Shown here: piece by piece, positions 20,734 through 32,265 of the stretch
Numbering within the stretch: position 1 is the first letter of the stretch
How the letters are laid out: each line of letters opens with the position of its first letter
From: Volutella citrinella
Lineage: Eukaryota > Ascomycota > Sordariomycetes > Hypocreales > Nectriaceae
Assembly: GCA_034401135.1 (NCBI GenBank)
Contig: JAWZSP010000010.1
Location: 496,001 to 560,000, forward strand
DNA: 64,000 nucleotides
Direction of reading: 5' to 3'
Program-made: the position numbers and the translations under genes
The notes under the pieces: model-generated
Database searches by the model: none
What the model saw: only the letters and a program-made list of their open reading frames with translations
What the model was told of the DNA's origin: nothing

Positions 20734-21605
20734 ATGGAGCAAAAGCACCAGGCAATCTGGATATACGTCGTCTCAGGGCTGACATGTGTCCCTGATTGTT
20801 GCTACCTACATTCTTGGGCAATGGGACTCAATTTTTGGACTGTGCGTCCTACTATACCTATATGCATTACGCTTTGCATGATCGCCTTGCGTGCCGTTCT
20901 TTGTATTTCGTACCCCGTCTTCCGGCTCCCCGAGGCGGTGATCATGACTGTCAATGTTTACTGCATCATGATTCCTCAGGTCTGGCTGTTGTTCATCAGA
21001 TGTCGAGTAATACTAATATGAAATCAACTGCTATCGCTTTATTCGATCGTCCCCGGCTTATATTCTTCGATTACGACATCCCTAGCAGTTCATGCAGTCC
21101 ATGTTGCGGTGCAAATCATCGTCGTGGTCAGCATATCCCTCCTGCCCTGGAAAGATGCGATTAATATCTGTGGTGCTGCTATTATACTATACTACTTCCA
21201 TTTACTGTCAGTCTTTATTATTGCACTGCTAAGGACTCAACCTGGCCAAATAGCAGTGCCTTGGGCGTGGGTCATTGTATATAGGGTGGCCCTGTGCCTC
21301 TCGGTGGGGAGCCTCCACGACCGACGGCTTCGCGGCCCAGAGGGCTAGGCCTTGACCCATTTTATCCTTACACCGAAGCGGAATGCCCGATCTGCCTCCA
21401 GCCCATGACCCCGACAGACCTGGATATGTTGTGCGCATGCATCAGCTCGTGTCACCATATATTCCGTTTGCAATGCTTTGCGCGAGCGTTTGCTCTTAGG
21501 AAGAGGGGATTAGCTCCCCGAGACGTCAGGGAAAGGTATGCACGTTGGCGCAGCTCCTCGAGAATTACTGAAGATTCGGCTTGGACTTTAGCAGTTCCCA
21601 GTTGA
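20734..21605 (+). CDS. putative multi-exon membrane protein, possibly with a RING-like C-terminus
   Basis: Three open segments on the same strand suggest one gene. From ATG 20734 the first segment has several hydrophobic helices (ICITLCMIALRAVLC; MTVNVYCIMIPQVWLLF). A second (about 21100-21290) has two more (QIIVVVSISLLPW; IILYYFHLLSVFIIALL). A third (about 21340-21605) has CPICLQPM followed by CACISSCHHIFRLQC, a C-x2-C...C-x-H-like pattern close to a RING finger. Intron borders were not resolved: a weak donor near 21000 and one near 21291 would keep the phase. A membrane-bound E3 ligase is possible. Its last 41 nt overlap the 3' end of the opposite HNH gene. Confidence 0.4.
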
Positions 21606-23167
21606 CGTCTGCCAGGAAATTCCGGCTATTCGAAGGCGTGACGTAGCTGTTAGACCAGTCATATTGCGGGGGATCATCATCGGAGCACTCCGATCTTCGG
21701 CGTTTGCGCCCTCTTTCATCTTCACACAGCGCCTGTCTTGGTGCATCCTTCGGTCCAGAGGCATCCGGTCGCTGGTCGGAATGGGTCGACCAATGTTTCT
21801 TCGACGGGTCGCCCGTCCTATCCATAACCGGCTGGATTGGGGTGCCCCTCGAGTTCGGCGTCACGGGAAGGTCGGTTCTCGCGCTCAATGCCGTGTTGGT
21901 CCCAGAAGTAGTCATCCTGGTTGTGCTGGGCGAGACAGATTCCAAAAGTGGCCTCTCAGCGGCCATGTTCTCGATGCAGGACATCTCATAGTGGTGTCGG
22001 AGGGCCTTCCTGTCGACGTGCGCAGGGATTGATGCTCTCTGGCCGTTGAATCTGGTCAGAGCATTGTACGGTACGAACACACGTATCTGGAGCGTACGAG
22101 GATGGATAGAGAAGAGCCGTGCGTCGAAGAACTCGTGCAGATGCTTCATCAAGAGTATGCCATTCCTGGGGTTCCATGTGTTTTGCCACGCTTCTTGGAG
22201 CCGGCGAGGACTCTCTTCCGCGGTTGCATCGTTGTCGCCGCCATGCCCACCGCCGGAGCTGGGATAGAGGTGGTAGTGTTGCTGAGGTACGATGTGACAG
22301 GCCTGAACACCAGGGCCTACAAGTTGGCCGAGACACCAGGGCTCCCCCTCTCCAGAGACGGCACAGCAATTTGCTCTGGTGAGGCACGAAGACCTGAACT
22401 CACTTGTCACCCTTCTAGCTTCACCGAAGTCGACATTCATGGTGGCAGGCGCAAGCATGTTGTCAAATGGGCCATCCTGCACTTCCGAACTGCCCTTCGC
22501 TGGCGAAACGGAGCCAGATGCGGATCGCTTGGGTGGGGATTGAGATCGGGCTTTCAGCTTTCGTCGGAGGGGCATGATCGTGAGTCTTGGATCGGAGGGT
22601 GCTTTGTTTGGGGGCAGATATCGAGGATCGCGACGGCGGATAAGGTTCGGAAGGTGTTGGGCGCATTTTGCTGAGGCCGAGTCAGTACAAAGTCCAAGCG
22701 TCGAAGGCGGGAAGCGGCGGGCTCAAATGACCTTGAAGATGAGCATCGAGAGATACGCTTGAAGACAGATGGCAGTGCTTGTGGCGTACCAAATGATATT
22801 TGAGTACATTGTGCTCCTTGGGGCGGAGCTGTGGGAGACTCGGAACCGGCTGGTCCAGCTCTGCGTGGGTTACCCAGGCCGGCGGGGTGGGCGATGATGG
22901 GCTCAATGTGTCGGAATACTCTGCTAAAGCAAACGTAATAGAGGCCCACGGGTGATTTTCTTCGTCGTGCTCGTCGCCGTCGTCATCGGTCTCAGGGAAT
23001 TCGAAGCAGAGGCGCAGCTCGTCGCAAACATCGCGAAACGTTACCAAGTCGCTCCCAGCGACCTGGTATATCCCGGCGAAGGCCCCCAGATCCTCGTCTT
23101 GCCCTACATAGAAGTGAACATTCCACCCGACAGCTCGCATGGAAGGGATAACGGCAGCGCTAGACAT
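21565..23167 (-). CDS. HNH nuclease-like domain protein, 513 aa
   Basis: Member of a fungal family that joins a short N-terminal module (GWNVHFYVG...VTFRDVCDELRLCFEF) to an HNH_2-type domain. Exons 23167-22732 and 22670-21565 join in phase (codon split G|CA; branch CTGAC; acceptor CTCAG), giving 1542 nt. A basic Ser/Pro linker (about 178-210) precedes the HNH region at about 244-335: CAVSGEGEPW, VQACHIVPQQHYHLYP, then WNPRNGILLMKHLHEFFD, with the His/Asn/His set present. The C-terminal tail is disordered and has KRRRSE, a possible nuclear signal. Unlike the PDDEXK-like gene next door it is fully open. The family's role is unknown; nuclease activity has not been shown in this sequence. Confidence 0.85.
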
Positions 23168-25337
23168 GGCGATGGTTCTGTCGTGCGGGCCGGTTCGTTG
23201 AGAAATGCTGGCAAGGCGATTCGAAGAACAGGATGACGACAATAAAGTGGGCCCACAGCGTGACGCTGACCCGGCAACGACCATTGTTGCATCTCAGTGA
23301 CCTCATGGCTCGTATTTGCATAAGGCTGACTGCAGTCACGTGAAGTAAGCCTCACTGCCCCTCAAGGCTTGTGTCCTGCCATCTTAATAGCGGATCGTCT
23401 CCACGCATCTCACCCCAAGCTTCACGATAGCATGGCTCGCGCACGCGCCCTGCATGGCTCACCGGCTTCGAGTCTGACTCCCACCTTCTTAGCACAGAGC
23501 TTCAACTTATCGCAAGAATTGGCAATTTCAGCTGCACTGACCAACGGCAGCCGACCAGCTCCTCTAATTCCATTCTGGATCACAAGGTCACATGAGCCAA
23601 CCACAAATACCATCAGCGTCCCTCTCCGACGTTGCTCTTCAAGGGCATCCTTAGCCGCAGAGTGGACGGGTTGATGTGGCGCTCCAAGACTAGTACCTCT
23701 ACCGTGTCATTACAACCCTCTGGAGTCGATCAGCTACATCATTTGGGTCCACCATCATCCTCGAAGTCAGCACCATAACTGCTCTCCTTTACCCGCTTCC
23801 ACGGCTTCATCGACCTCGCTGTGGGCCGCTCTTCATCCAACGGAAAGGCTTCGCCGCCTTTTGCCTCCCCGACCAGTGCGCCAACTTCTCCAATCGCTCC
23901 TTCTCGGGCATCACTTCCCTCGGACCTGCACCAACACCGCATGTTCGCGCGCGGTCCAGGCAGTGGGAGACGGTGCTGATCCGCTGGGACGACTTGGACG
24001 TACCAACCACGGCCTCGCGGTACTGAGCAAACAATACCAATCATATGGCCCTTGTCCTGTACCTCCTTGGGCAGCGCTTCCCCACCGGCGTGGTCCTCAC
24101 GACCGTCCAGAATGTCGAACTTGACTTGGCGTAAAACAATATAATGTTAAGCGATGCTGCCTCGAACATGGCAACGTCTGCATATTAACAGCTAGTCAGA
24201 GACAACAGGCTTGGTGGTAGCTCGAGCCGCCGGGCTGCATGTGCCTTAGCCATTCGTTGCCGCGTCGACTGACATGTGTGGTAACTCCACAGGGTCAGCT
24301 CGAGTTTTCGCTACGCACCTCCATGCGCCGCATGCCAGCTCCATTTTGAACAGTAGAATGGGGAATTTGGAAAGGCCAGGCAGCAAGCAGCAGGGATACG
24401 CGGGCATGGGGTCCATGCAGATCCCACGCAGATACTCGTACTAGACTACGTGCCACATGGCTGACTGGCTGGTCGGCATGATGCAGGTATGGTCAGATGA
24501 ACTCGTCATGCATTGGCGACAAGTGACAACTCCATTCATCGAGAGGTCAAAGCGAAGGAGTGCTGCATGCCACAGTATGAGCATCAAGCCAGGATGGAGG
24601 GTGAAGTAACATCTTGTCACGACCAACACGAAGTTGGTTGAAGCTTTACTTGCTGACTTACCCCACTGCGCTGCTTGCCGTTATCTCGGATGAAACTTGC
24701 GGTCAGACACACCAGGCATCTGAGCGGCCGATCTAAGCAGTTAATCAGCACGCGCGTGAGACACTGTGCATATCAGAACCTTAACCTGTTTCACAAGCAC
24801 GCATCTGCCTTGTATCGCTAAGGCACAGCCCCCGATATCAGACGGGGGTTCGATGGGCGACTCTGACTGGTAGCCGGATACAGCGCTACTGCAAATGCGT
24901 CTGGGGACCGACCTGTCTGTCACCCACGCCTCGCTCCTTCGAGAGTCCTAGTACCGGTGCTCGCGGTCGGAAGTACAAATCTTACCCTTGAGAGTCTTGC
25001 GGCCTGTACATGTCGATATACGAAAGGGCAACCGACTCGGCCCACAAAGGCGGAGCCAAGAATCCCGATGAGACGTCAAACGCAGAAGCAACTTGCAGTG
25101 CGATGGAAAGCATGACAGGCGCCGCGTGAGTTTTGTGGCTGTGGCCACGGGCGGGAGCATGGCCGTGAATGCGGCTGCAGATCTAATGCTGTTTGGATGT
25201 GGCAACCGACCCAGATGATCCTGCCGCGCTCGCTCGCGCAGCGAGAGAGCGGCCGTGCCGACGAGGCGGGCGCATGCTCGACCTGAGAATAAATCTGCGA
25301 TAATTAGAAGGAAGCCCAGGGAAAACCAGTAAGGACT
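23168..25337. other. long stretch without a supported gene
   Basis: Open frames of 60-120 codons occur on both strands (for example 23369-23674 and 23739-24124), but none has a motif, a membrane segment or a splice partner that I trust. This GC-rich stretch may be decayed coding DNA. Confidence 0.3.
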
Positions 25338-25480
25338 TGTGCGGAGACCCCAGAACCCCTCGCAATCCTCGGCCTGTTTCCGAGCCCGTGGGAACCGCTG
25401 GGGCCCGGCCCTTCATCAAGTTCCGCCCGTCGCCTAAATTCCTGACGGAGACTTGCCACGCTGCAATACCGCCCCGGGAA
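25338..25480. repeat. diverged repeat, copy 1 (partner at 61826-62032)
   Basis: Shares interrupted blocks with 61826-62032: an AGGRCTTGTGCRGA / CAGAACCCCT block, a TTCCGCCC block, and TCCTGRCGGAGACTTRCCA followed by TACCGCCCCGG. Many differences are transitions, and the far copy is longer. On the minus strand the other copy reads GTAAGT where this one reads GCAAGT. Confidence 0.5.
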
Positions 25481-25508
25481 TAAGCCCCTAGCAAGGCCAC
25501 TTCTTTAC

Positions 25509-25600
25509 CAGATGCTCTAGGCACTTGACTACCTGGAGACCAAAGCCGTCATTCATCGGGACATGAAGCCCGAAAACATCCTCTCTCCGTCTTGGACGAC
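25509..25600 (+). pseudogene. protein-kinase catalytic-loop shard
   Basis: QML, stop (TAG 25518-25520), ALDYLETKAVIHRDMKPENIL is the alphaE helix and catalytic loop (HRDxKPEN) of a Ser/Thr protein kinase. Kinases usually have QMLxALDYLH here, so the TAG probably replaces a Gln CAG. No other kinase segment (glycine loop, DFG, APE) is found on either side, so this is a fragment. It starts right after the diverged repeat at 25338-25480, which suggests a rearrangement junction. Confidence 0.7.
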
Positions 25601-28073
25601 GACTCTGTGTCAGAGCTCTTGTTGCTGTTAGACGACGACGACGACGACGACGTATTCCTGCCCGTGAGGTGCGGCCTCCTGTCCCCGTCCGTCTTCGGCC
25701 TGCCAGCGCGGCTTCGCTCCGCTGTGCGGTGGTGATCTCGAGATCGGCCAGAAGAAGGCCCACTTGGCACGTACATGGAGGGCACGCCGGCAGGGCTTGG
25801 CGGGTAGCAAGCGCCAGCTTGCCAAACCTGCTTCTGCTCGGCCTGCTTCTGCTTGCTGTCCGATCGTATAATCCCCTACGGTCATTCGCTGTCGCTGCAG
25901 ACGGCCAGAACTTTTGCAAAGCTATGTGTATGCCAGACCTCGGGCCGCCTTGTCTCCACGCCGGATACTCGGCAGTGTACGTTGATTACTCTCTGGCACC
26001 TTCGAACGTCCACTTTGACGACCAGCAATCGCATTAAATACTCATCAAGCAGTTGGTCACGCGCATATCGTCTCAGAAGGGCCGAGCCGGACGAGGTTTT
26101 AAATGTAGTTGGCTTTTACTGCCCTATTAGCTTTCTCGACTCTATTTTGAGCTTTCCATGCGTGGGCGACGAAGAAATATAATCCGTCATTCCAAGGACC
26201 GTAGTGTCTAGTCACGCATGAAAGCGACCAATAAGCTTATGTTATGTGCTATACTAGCTCACATGCGAATGTTGCTAACAGCAAGTTTCAGTACTTCTGC
26301 CTTTCCTCATTGCCGACGTTCATACCGCTGCCCCTGTAGTTGATGAGCGCGCCCTGAAGAAGCAGGGCTTCTCAAGCTGCACATTGGCTCCTCTCACAAT
26401 GCCACGTTCTTCAATCCAATCACTTCCTCGATGATTTCATCTGTTGTCTAGAGATCGTAGGATGTCACACCAAATTGGCCTCAGTTTCCTGCTTCTCTGG
26501 AGTGCTGCGTTTGCGGGGTCCCGGAATGGTGTCGATTAAATTTACGCTCACCAAACTAAGATGGTGCTTCCTCTTGCTCTCCAAAGATAAAGCGAGATTT
26601 TAGCGCCTTACAAGCCTCGGTTCAACGAGGTATATAAGACACAACACTAGAATCCGTCAGGATCCCATCCACCGAAAACAGACCAAGAATAGTAACAATA
26701 GCTCAAATTTTTAACAACAACGCTTGCACTCGCGTGCAGAGCATCCTTCCGTCAGGGACGCAGCCACATATAACCGGAGTGCGATAAAGCTTAGGGATCT
26801 ACCCTACGCATCTTAACACACTATGCCCACCTCTAATCCGTGACTTCAAGCCTCCTAGTGCCAGGCTGCAGTTGCAGGCCGAGTCGGTCGACTTTGTTGA
26901 AGCGACGGCTAAAGGAAACTAGTAGTGGATGTCGCACTTAAACTCTTTGATAGTATAGTTAGTTAGCCCCGGTAATACCCAACTTGCCAGCTTGGATAGC
27001 TGCTGAGAAGTGCACAGTGAGCACAAAGAGCGAGCTTTGGTACTTTATGAGAAACATTGGCAAGATTCCATGCAAGCTGCTAGCCCAGATTTGGGCAAAG
27101 CCGACCTGAGCAGCTCGACAGCATCATCATTTACGAGCGTCACCTTAATATCACGCAAGTGACTACCCCCGTCGCATGATGAGTTGGCGGTACATCCGGT
27201 AGGTGAGGATGCAGATGGTAAGAATCACGATTAGCTTTTAAGAAGGACGTAAATACCCACCAAGAGGACTAAAACAGAAAAGCAGGCATGACCTTTGAGG
27301 GGTCTGGCGAGGGGCTGCAGGAGGACTGTATCTCGGGGGATTGGAGAGACCAGGAGTTATGAGCAGAGCTTCAAAGCCGTTGTCAGCAACTACCTCCTGC
27401 TCTCGGGCAGAAGGCAAAAAGAGTTGACGTTGTCGGCGTCTGCTCCCGGCGCTGGGACTGGATCCGGGCCAAGGAGGGGGTGCTGAATGAATGTAAGGGC
27501 CAGCACTTTCTGTTACAAATAGATAAAAGTCAAATTAAACGAAGCAGTCATTTTCGAGTTCATTAGTACCAGGTGGATTGCTGGGTGCAGGTCGTCGCTA
27601 CCAGGTCGGCAACTCAGCAGGCGGAAAATAGCCAAAGTAGGAGTGACGTCTTATTACTGAAATTGAAACAAAATCTGCCCTGCACCACATGTCTAACGTC
27701 CGAAATTGTCTCTACCATAGCGTCCTGGGTTCTAACTGTTAAAAACGATCAGTTAGGGGTCAGCCGTGACCGCACTACTTGGGGCCGCCTTCTCGCCCTG
27801 TTGAATCGTCCTCCTTGACAGAGTTCTCTTCATCTTTTCGCAGTAGCACAGTAAGTTCTTAAGCTTGGCTGATCCATTCTTAAGTCTAAGGCAATTCAGA
27901 TGTGGTACAAGAATAGCAACCTTGCCATCGATTATACGTGCGAAGAGCCGTTGACATGCCGGCATAACAATGTAAGTAACGAAGGCTTGGAATAAACCAT
28001 AATCGCCTAACGCAGAAACCACTAGTCAGCGGCCAACGACGACTCGGACTCAAGCGCTGCTAGCACTGAGTCT
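25601..28073. other. long stretch without a supported gene
   Basis: A short GAC/GTC-type trinucleotide run at about 25633-25651 is visible. Beyond that I see only short unsupported frames (25669-26037, 27573-27818, and a minus-strand frame 27753-28022 that lacks an ATG). The last 150 nt would hold the promoter of the HMG-box gene. Confidence 0.3.
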
Positions 28074-28505
28074 ATGGAGACAAACATGCTTGAAAAAGAT
28101 TGGCTACTTTTCCCTGAATCCTCAGGGCCGCCAATGGAGTTCGTTGACTTATGGGAAACGGAGCCTTGCCAAGAAAACCCGAAAGTTCTCAGTGATTACG
28201 GATGTCTCGAAATACCGTTGGGCAAGGTTGAGCGGGTTTTACAAAATGATGCTATAGAGAGACGATCTAAGACCGCTACTTACAGGAGGAAAAGGCCATT
28301 CAGTGCCTTTATTCTGTATCGTATGGCATTTTGCCATGTGGTGGAGGCAGTCTATAACACCAACGACCAGAGGCGGATATCCGATATTTGTGGCGAGAGT
28401 TGGCTCCAGGAATCTGAGACACTGCGTGCCTGGTTTAGGAACAAAGCATTTTTAAGCAATGAGTCTGTCGCATGCTTAAAAGCCGAAGACCAAACCATGG
28501 CCTGA
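28074..28505 (+). CDS. MAT-type HMG-box protein, 143 aa
   Basis: A small protein with a MATA_HMG-like box at about residues 70-130: RRKRPFSAFILYRMAFCHVV, then ISDICGESWLQESETLRAWF. The RPxxAFILYR opening and the W...E...R spacing match the mating-type HMG box (MAT1-2-1 type) better than HMGB boxes. Outside the box it has a short acidic N-terminus (WETEPCQEN) and almost no tail, so it is shorter than a mating-type protein. No MAT flanks such as APN2 or SLA2 are seen, so this is an orphan HMG-box factor. It probably binds DNA in the nucleus; some core positions are unusual (AFCHVVEAVYN), so binding strength is uncertain. Confidence 0.7.
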   Translation: METNMLEKDWLLFPESSGPPMEFVDLWETEPCQENPKVLSDYGCLEIPLGKVERVLQNDAIERRSKTATYRRKRPFSAFILYRMAFCHVVEAVYNTNDQRRISDICGESWLQESETLRAWFRNKAFLSNESVACLKAEDQTMA

Positions 28506-29170
28506 TGCTGTCTTGTTAATTTTCTAGAGGTAGCACTTAATAAATGTCGGACCTACAAACCCAACGAGTTTCGCACATTAAGACAACTGCTGCTATAGTT
28601 CCATGTCTCAAGGGGATCAGCGATAGTAGCCCATGTGTTTCGAGGATGTATTAAATAGTCATCTTTTTCCGTACTTACATATAAATATACATTCTTTAGA
28701 GTAATCTGGTACTTAGCTATTCAATTCTAAGGCTATTTGAGTTGGCAAAAATGACAGCCTGTCTAATAAGCACATTATGCTTAATGGACTAAGGCTTGAA
28801 TATAGTGATATGGGCCTAGGACTATGAGCTTTGTTCCCCCCTCCCCCTGAGCTGGCCACATTCTTAACAGAGCTCACTATCCTCATTATGTAGCACTACA
28901 TACGCCGGCGCTGCTTTTGCCCAAATAATAGGCAGCTTTAATCTTTTCTGCTGCTATCATTCCGATTTTGCATGCGGTAGTTAGTGGATGAGTACTTGTG
29001 ACTGCCCTTCAGCCCAAGGTAAGCATTCACCACAAACTCCCCGGGGCCTTACACTCAGGTCCACCACCCTCAATCTCTTGACACCAGAAACTCTTAAGTT
29101 CGTGTCCGCACATGTGTTGTCTCGCCTTCCATCCACCTACATCTGACATGTTCCAATAGCGTGCCACGAA
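28506..29170. other. no gene seen
   Basis: Separates the HMG gene from the truncated GMC gene. The missing C-terminal GMC domain is not recognisable here on either strand. Confidence 0.4.
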
Positions 29171-30247
29171 CTAACGCAGTTGTCCTCCCGGAAGGACAAA
29201 GTGTCTCTCCGAGTCACTCGCTGGCCAACACTTTCCATGGTCGTACTCCAACTCATCTGAGAGTGCCTTCATAGCGTCCCTTGTGGCATGGATGGCAACT
29301 TCTCTATCATAGGGATACTCAAGGATGCTCGGCCTTGTCGAGAGAGGAATGTCGCGGTAGTTCTGCCCTATGTTATCATTGCGATAGATAACAGGGATTT
29401 TGAATTCCGTCAGATGATTCGAGGGTTCAATGCCTGACAGCATAAGAAGCTTTGGTGTCTGCCGTGCCCCAGCAGATAGGATGATCTCTTTGGATGCATA
29501 GACAGTGCGGCCGTCAGTCAGCACTACCCCGACGGCAGCGACCCCCTTGAAGAGAACTTGACGGACTTGGGCGTGAGTGATTATGGTCATATTTTTCGAG
29601 GTTGGATAGATGAAATCTGCTGCGCTAGTTCTCTCTACACAGTGAGAGGTGATTGGTGGTATGCAGAAACCTAAGTGATTGCCATCGCCGGGCTGACGAT
29701 TGATGCTAAACCCTTTAGAAGACCACTTTTGGACTATTTGAGGCACAACTTCCTCTATCTTCTCCGGAAACCCGATCCAGGGGCGGCCCTCAGCCCCGTG
29801 ACATGAAGTCGATGGGTTAATGCACTTAGTGTTCAGATTGGTAGGACATGAGAGCTGCTCAAGCTGCTTGAAGCGACCCATGACGGCCTCCCAGCTTCAG
29901 GCGTTGTCTTGCGTAAGCTGCTGCATCATTTTTATATTACTATGAGGCCCTATTACTTGAAGGTTGATAGCGCTTGAGCCTCCTAGCCCCCTGCCCTCCA
30001 CCAAGTTGACCCGACGGCCCCCAAAATGGTTGAGGCAGTCACTCATGTAATGCTGCGACTGATTGAGGTTCATGAACTGGACGCACTTGTTTCCATAAAT
30101 TTTGTCATTATGATCCTTGTTGTCGCCTCCGGCCTCGAGGGCCAAAACGCGCGGATGACTTTCGGACTTGACTAGAGAGGACGCAATGCTGCAACCTGCA
30201 GGACCTGCGCCCCCAATGATGACGTCATACGCCACAGAAAGTGCCAT
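29171..30247 (-). pseudogene. GMC oxidoreductase, interrupted and C-terminally truncated
   Basis: Glucose-methanol-choline oxidoreductase family (FAD-dependent alcohol or sugar oxidases; many are secreted or act in secondary metabolism). From ATG 30247: the FAD Rossmann motif VIIGGAGPAGCSIASSL, an EAGGDN strand, and the first GMC signature GRGLGGSSAIN. TGA at 29899-29897 interrupts a single continuous frame; the next residues SWEAVMGRFKQLE fit the family, so TGA replaces a sense codon such as TGG or CGA. The second GMC signature GARQTPKLLMLSGIEPS is present, then VGQN-like NIGQNYRD. The frame ends at codon 359, whereas the family has about 550-620 residues, so the substrate/C-terminal domain with the catalytic His pair is absent. 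No signal peptide is seen. Confidence 0.85.
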
Positions 30248-30987
30248 GGTGATGCTAGAGATCTATGTTGGATAATATTGTATAGGTGACACTGTGTTGC
30301 GCCGGCGTAGAGCAGAAAGAATATGAGTGCCCAACCTGGGAACTTGGAAATGCAAATTGTTTGAACAGAGTTGATGGCACGTTGTAACCAGTACTGCAAT
30401 GGACTGGAGCTCCATTGTTCTGCATTTCTCTCTATCCATATTCTCCTATAGCGCCGACAGTCAAGGCGGCTGGTTTTGGCTGGGGAGATGCATCCACTTG
30501 GTGAGACCCGGCTAAGGCCAAGGCGGAAGGGAACAAAGCAGACTGTTTCGCACCAGGCACCTGCAGGTTAAAAAAAACGAGAGCAAGAAATTGGCCCTGG
30601 GCCAAAGTTGAAGGAACGAGGCATTTTATGAAGGCGACCGTAACCTCAACTCAGTTTGCTTCTTCTATGTTTTCTGTAGTCTCTGCAACCACGGAATCGG
30701 CTATGACATATCGGAATGACTCGGGAGAAGATGTCACTGTGGCACATCAAATATCCAGATGCTACATCAAGCTCCAGGATCGGTCGAGGTGGCTCTTTGC
30801 TCTATATTAGTTAAAGTAACATCTTAGTCGGGCAAGTCAAGAGAGTTCATAGAATCCAAAATTGGATGATCGCCCCTTGCATAGCGTGAACACGGCACGC
30901 CTATATTGGGCATCTATATTAATGTTTCTTCCTTCGAATAAATTGTCACGCCTTTAACAGCCCAGTCGTACTTCTCTTGGATTAAAC
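30248..30987. other. no gene seen
   Basis: Shared upstream region of the GMC relic and the F-box gene. A 60-codon ATG frame at 30628-30810 has no motif. Confidence 0.35.
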
Positions 30988-31725
30988 ATGGATCATCGGC
31001 GATCGTACTTGCTCCAGCTGCCTTCAGAACTGGTTCTACTGATCACGGATTGTCTGTGCCCAAGAACTAAGGTCCAAGTGATGAGGACATGTAGGGCCCT
31101 GAGACTGCTCATCTTATGTAACAACAACTGTCAGTTTCATATTACTGCGCATTTGGCCCCATTGATTTGTCCACAATCTACTCTAAAAATAAATGCTAAA
31201 GCTCTGATTCGTCGGCTTTACCAAATGTTTATTACTCATTACACCACTTCACGTCCACTACCTGGAATGTACCATATACGACAGAAGACGACAAAGCAAC
31301 GTGAGCTTGTGCAGCTTACGTGGAAATACCAGAAAACCTATGAGGAATCTTGTAAAGGAGGGCGCCTCAAGTTGTGTCACCACCAAACCTTTTTTATATA
31401 CAAAGGGATCACTCGAAGAGAATTTCTCGAGGCACTTCTATGTGGTTATTTACAATTCACGCCGAGCTATTTGACAGATGGCTCAACCCTCTTGGATGAA
31501 ATTCGCATTTCAGGCAATTGTCCGTGGTGCCCAACTGATTTCTTGATTGTGCTTTCCATCAGAGACGCGATAGTTCACACTTGGCAAGACATTGGCCCTG
31601 CGAAAACTGTCTCCCGACAGGGAAGAAGGGATTCATCGCGTCCTAATACCGGTAGCCTCACACCCGGAGATAGACTTGGCTATAAGCCTGGTGGCATCCG
31701 CAGTTTGTTCGTAGGGGCTGGGTGA
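30988..31725 (+). CDS. F-box protein, 245 aa
   Basis: An N-terminal F-box at about residues 8-45 (LLQLPSELVLLITDCLCPR, then VQVMRTCRALRLL) should bind Skp1 and place the protein in an SCF ubiquitin ligase. The rest carries several Cys/His residues (SCKGGRLKLCHHQTFFIYKG; CPWCPTDF) but no WD40 or LRR repeat, so the substrate is unknown. ATG 30988 directly precedes the F-box. Such lone F-box proteins are numerous in filamentous ascomycetes. Confidence 0.65.
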   Translation: MDHRRSYLLQLPSELVLLITDCLCPRTKVQVMRTCRALRLLILCNNNCQFHITAHLAPLICPQSTLKINAKALIRRLYQMFITHYTTSRPLPGMYHIRQKTTKQRELVQLTWKYQKTYEESCKGGRLKLCHHQTFFIYKGITRREFLEALLCGYLQFTPSYLTDGSTLLDEIRISGNCPWCPTDFLIVLSIRDAIVHTWQDIGPAKTVSRQGRRDSSRPNTGSLTPGDRLGYKPGGIRSLFVGAG

Positions 31726-32265
31726 GAAATAGCGCATCAGGCTTATGGAGAAGGGCATTAGACACCATATTTGTGTCACTTAGATCAAGCTCCTTAATGA
31801 ATGAATCAGGCGCCTTGCGACTACCACTGCGTTGATGTCAATCTGTTGGCCAGGGTGCGGATGAAACGGCGTTCACGTCCAAATCTGGGGACACTTGCAA
31901 AATGAAGTTGGAATCATATTCAGCCGGGTCTGACCTTGACTTTCAGTCTTTCAAATTGGCCACTCTGCTTCTGACTTCAGACATGCCTTTGAAGGCCAAG
32001 ATAGAACCAAAAATAGGTCTGCATATTGTCCATTTAAAGCCGGTCTTGGTGAGGCAACATCACGATGATATAGTACACGTTTCTACATGACCAAGCACAA
32101 AATTCACCCAGAACCACCTTCTTTTTCCTGACATTTTCACTTCTCTTCTCCTTCTTTCGTGTCAACGAGTTCTGCTAAAGACGTTTCCACTATTATAGTG
32201 ACATCATCACTCCAACACTGCCCAGTCAGTATAGAGAATTCGGCTTGTTCTATCCATTCGCCGAC
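31726..32265. other. intergenic, promoter side of the GH16 gene
   Basis: No supported gene. The last 170 nt are pyrimidine-rich (TTCTTTTTCCTG...CTTCTCTTCTCC), typical of a fungal core promoter and 5' leader. Confidence 0.4.
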
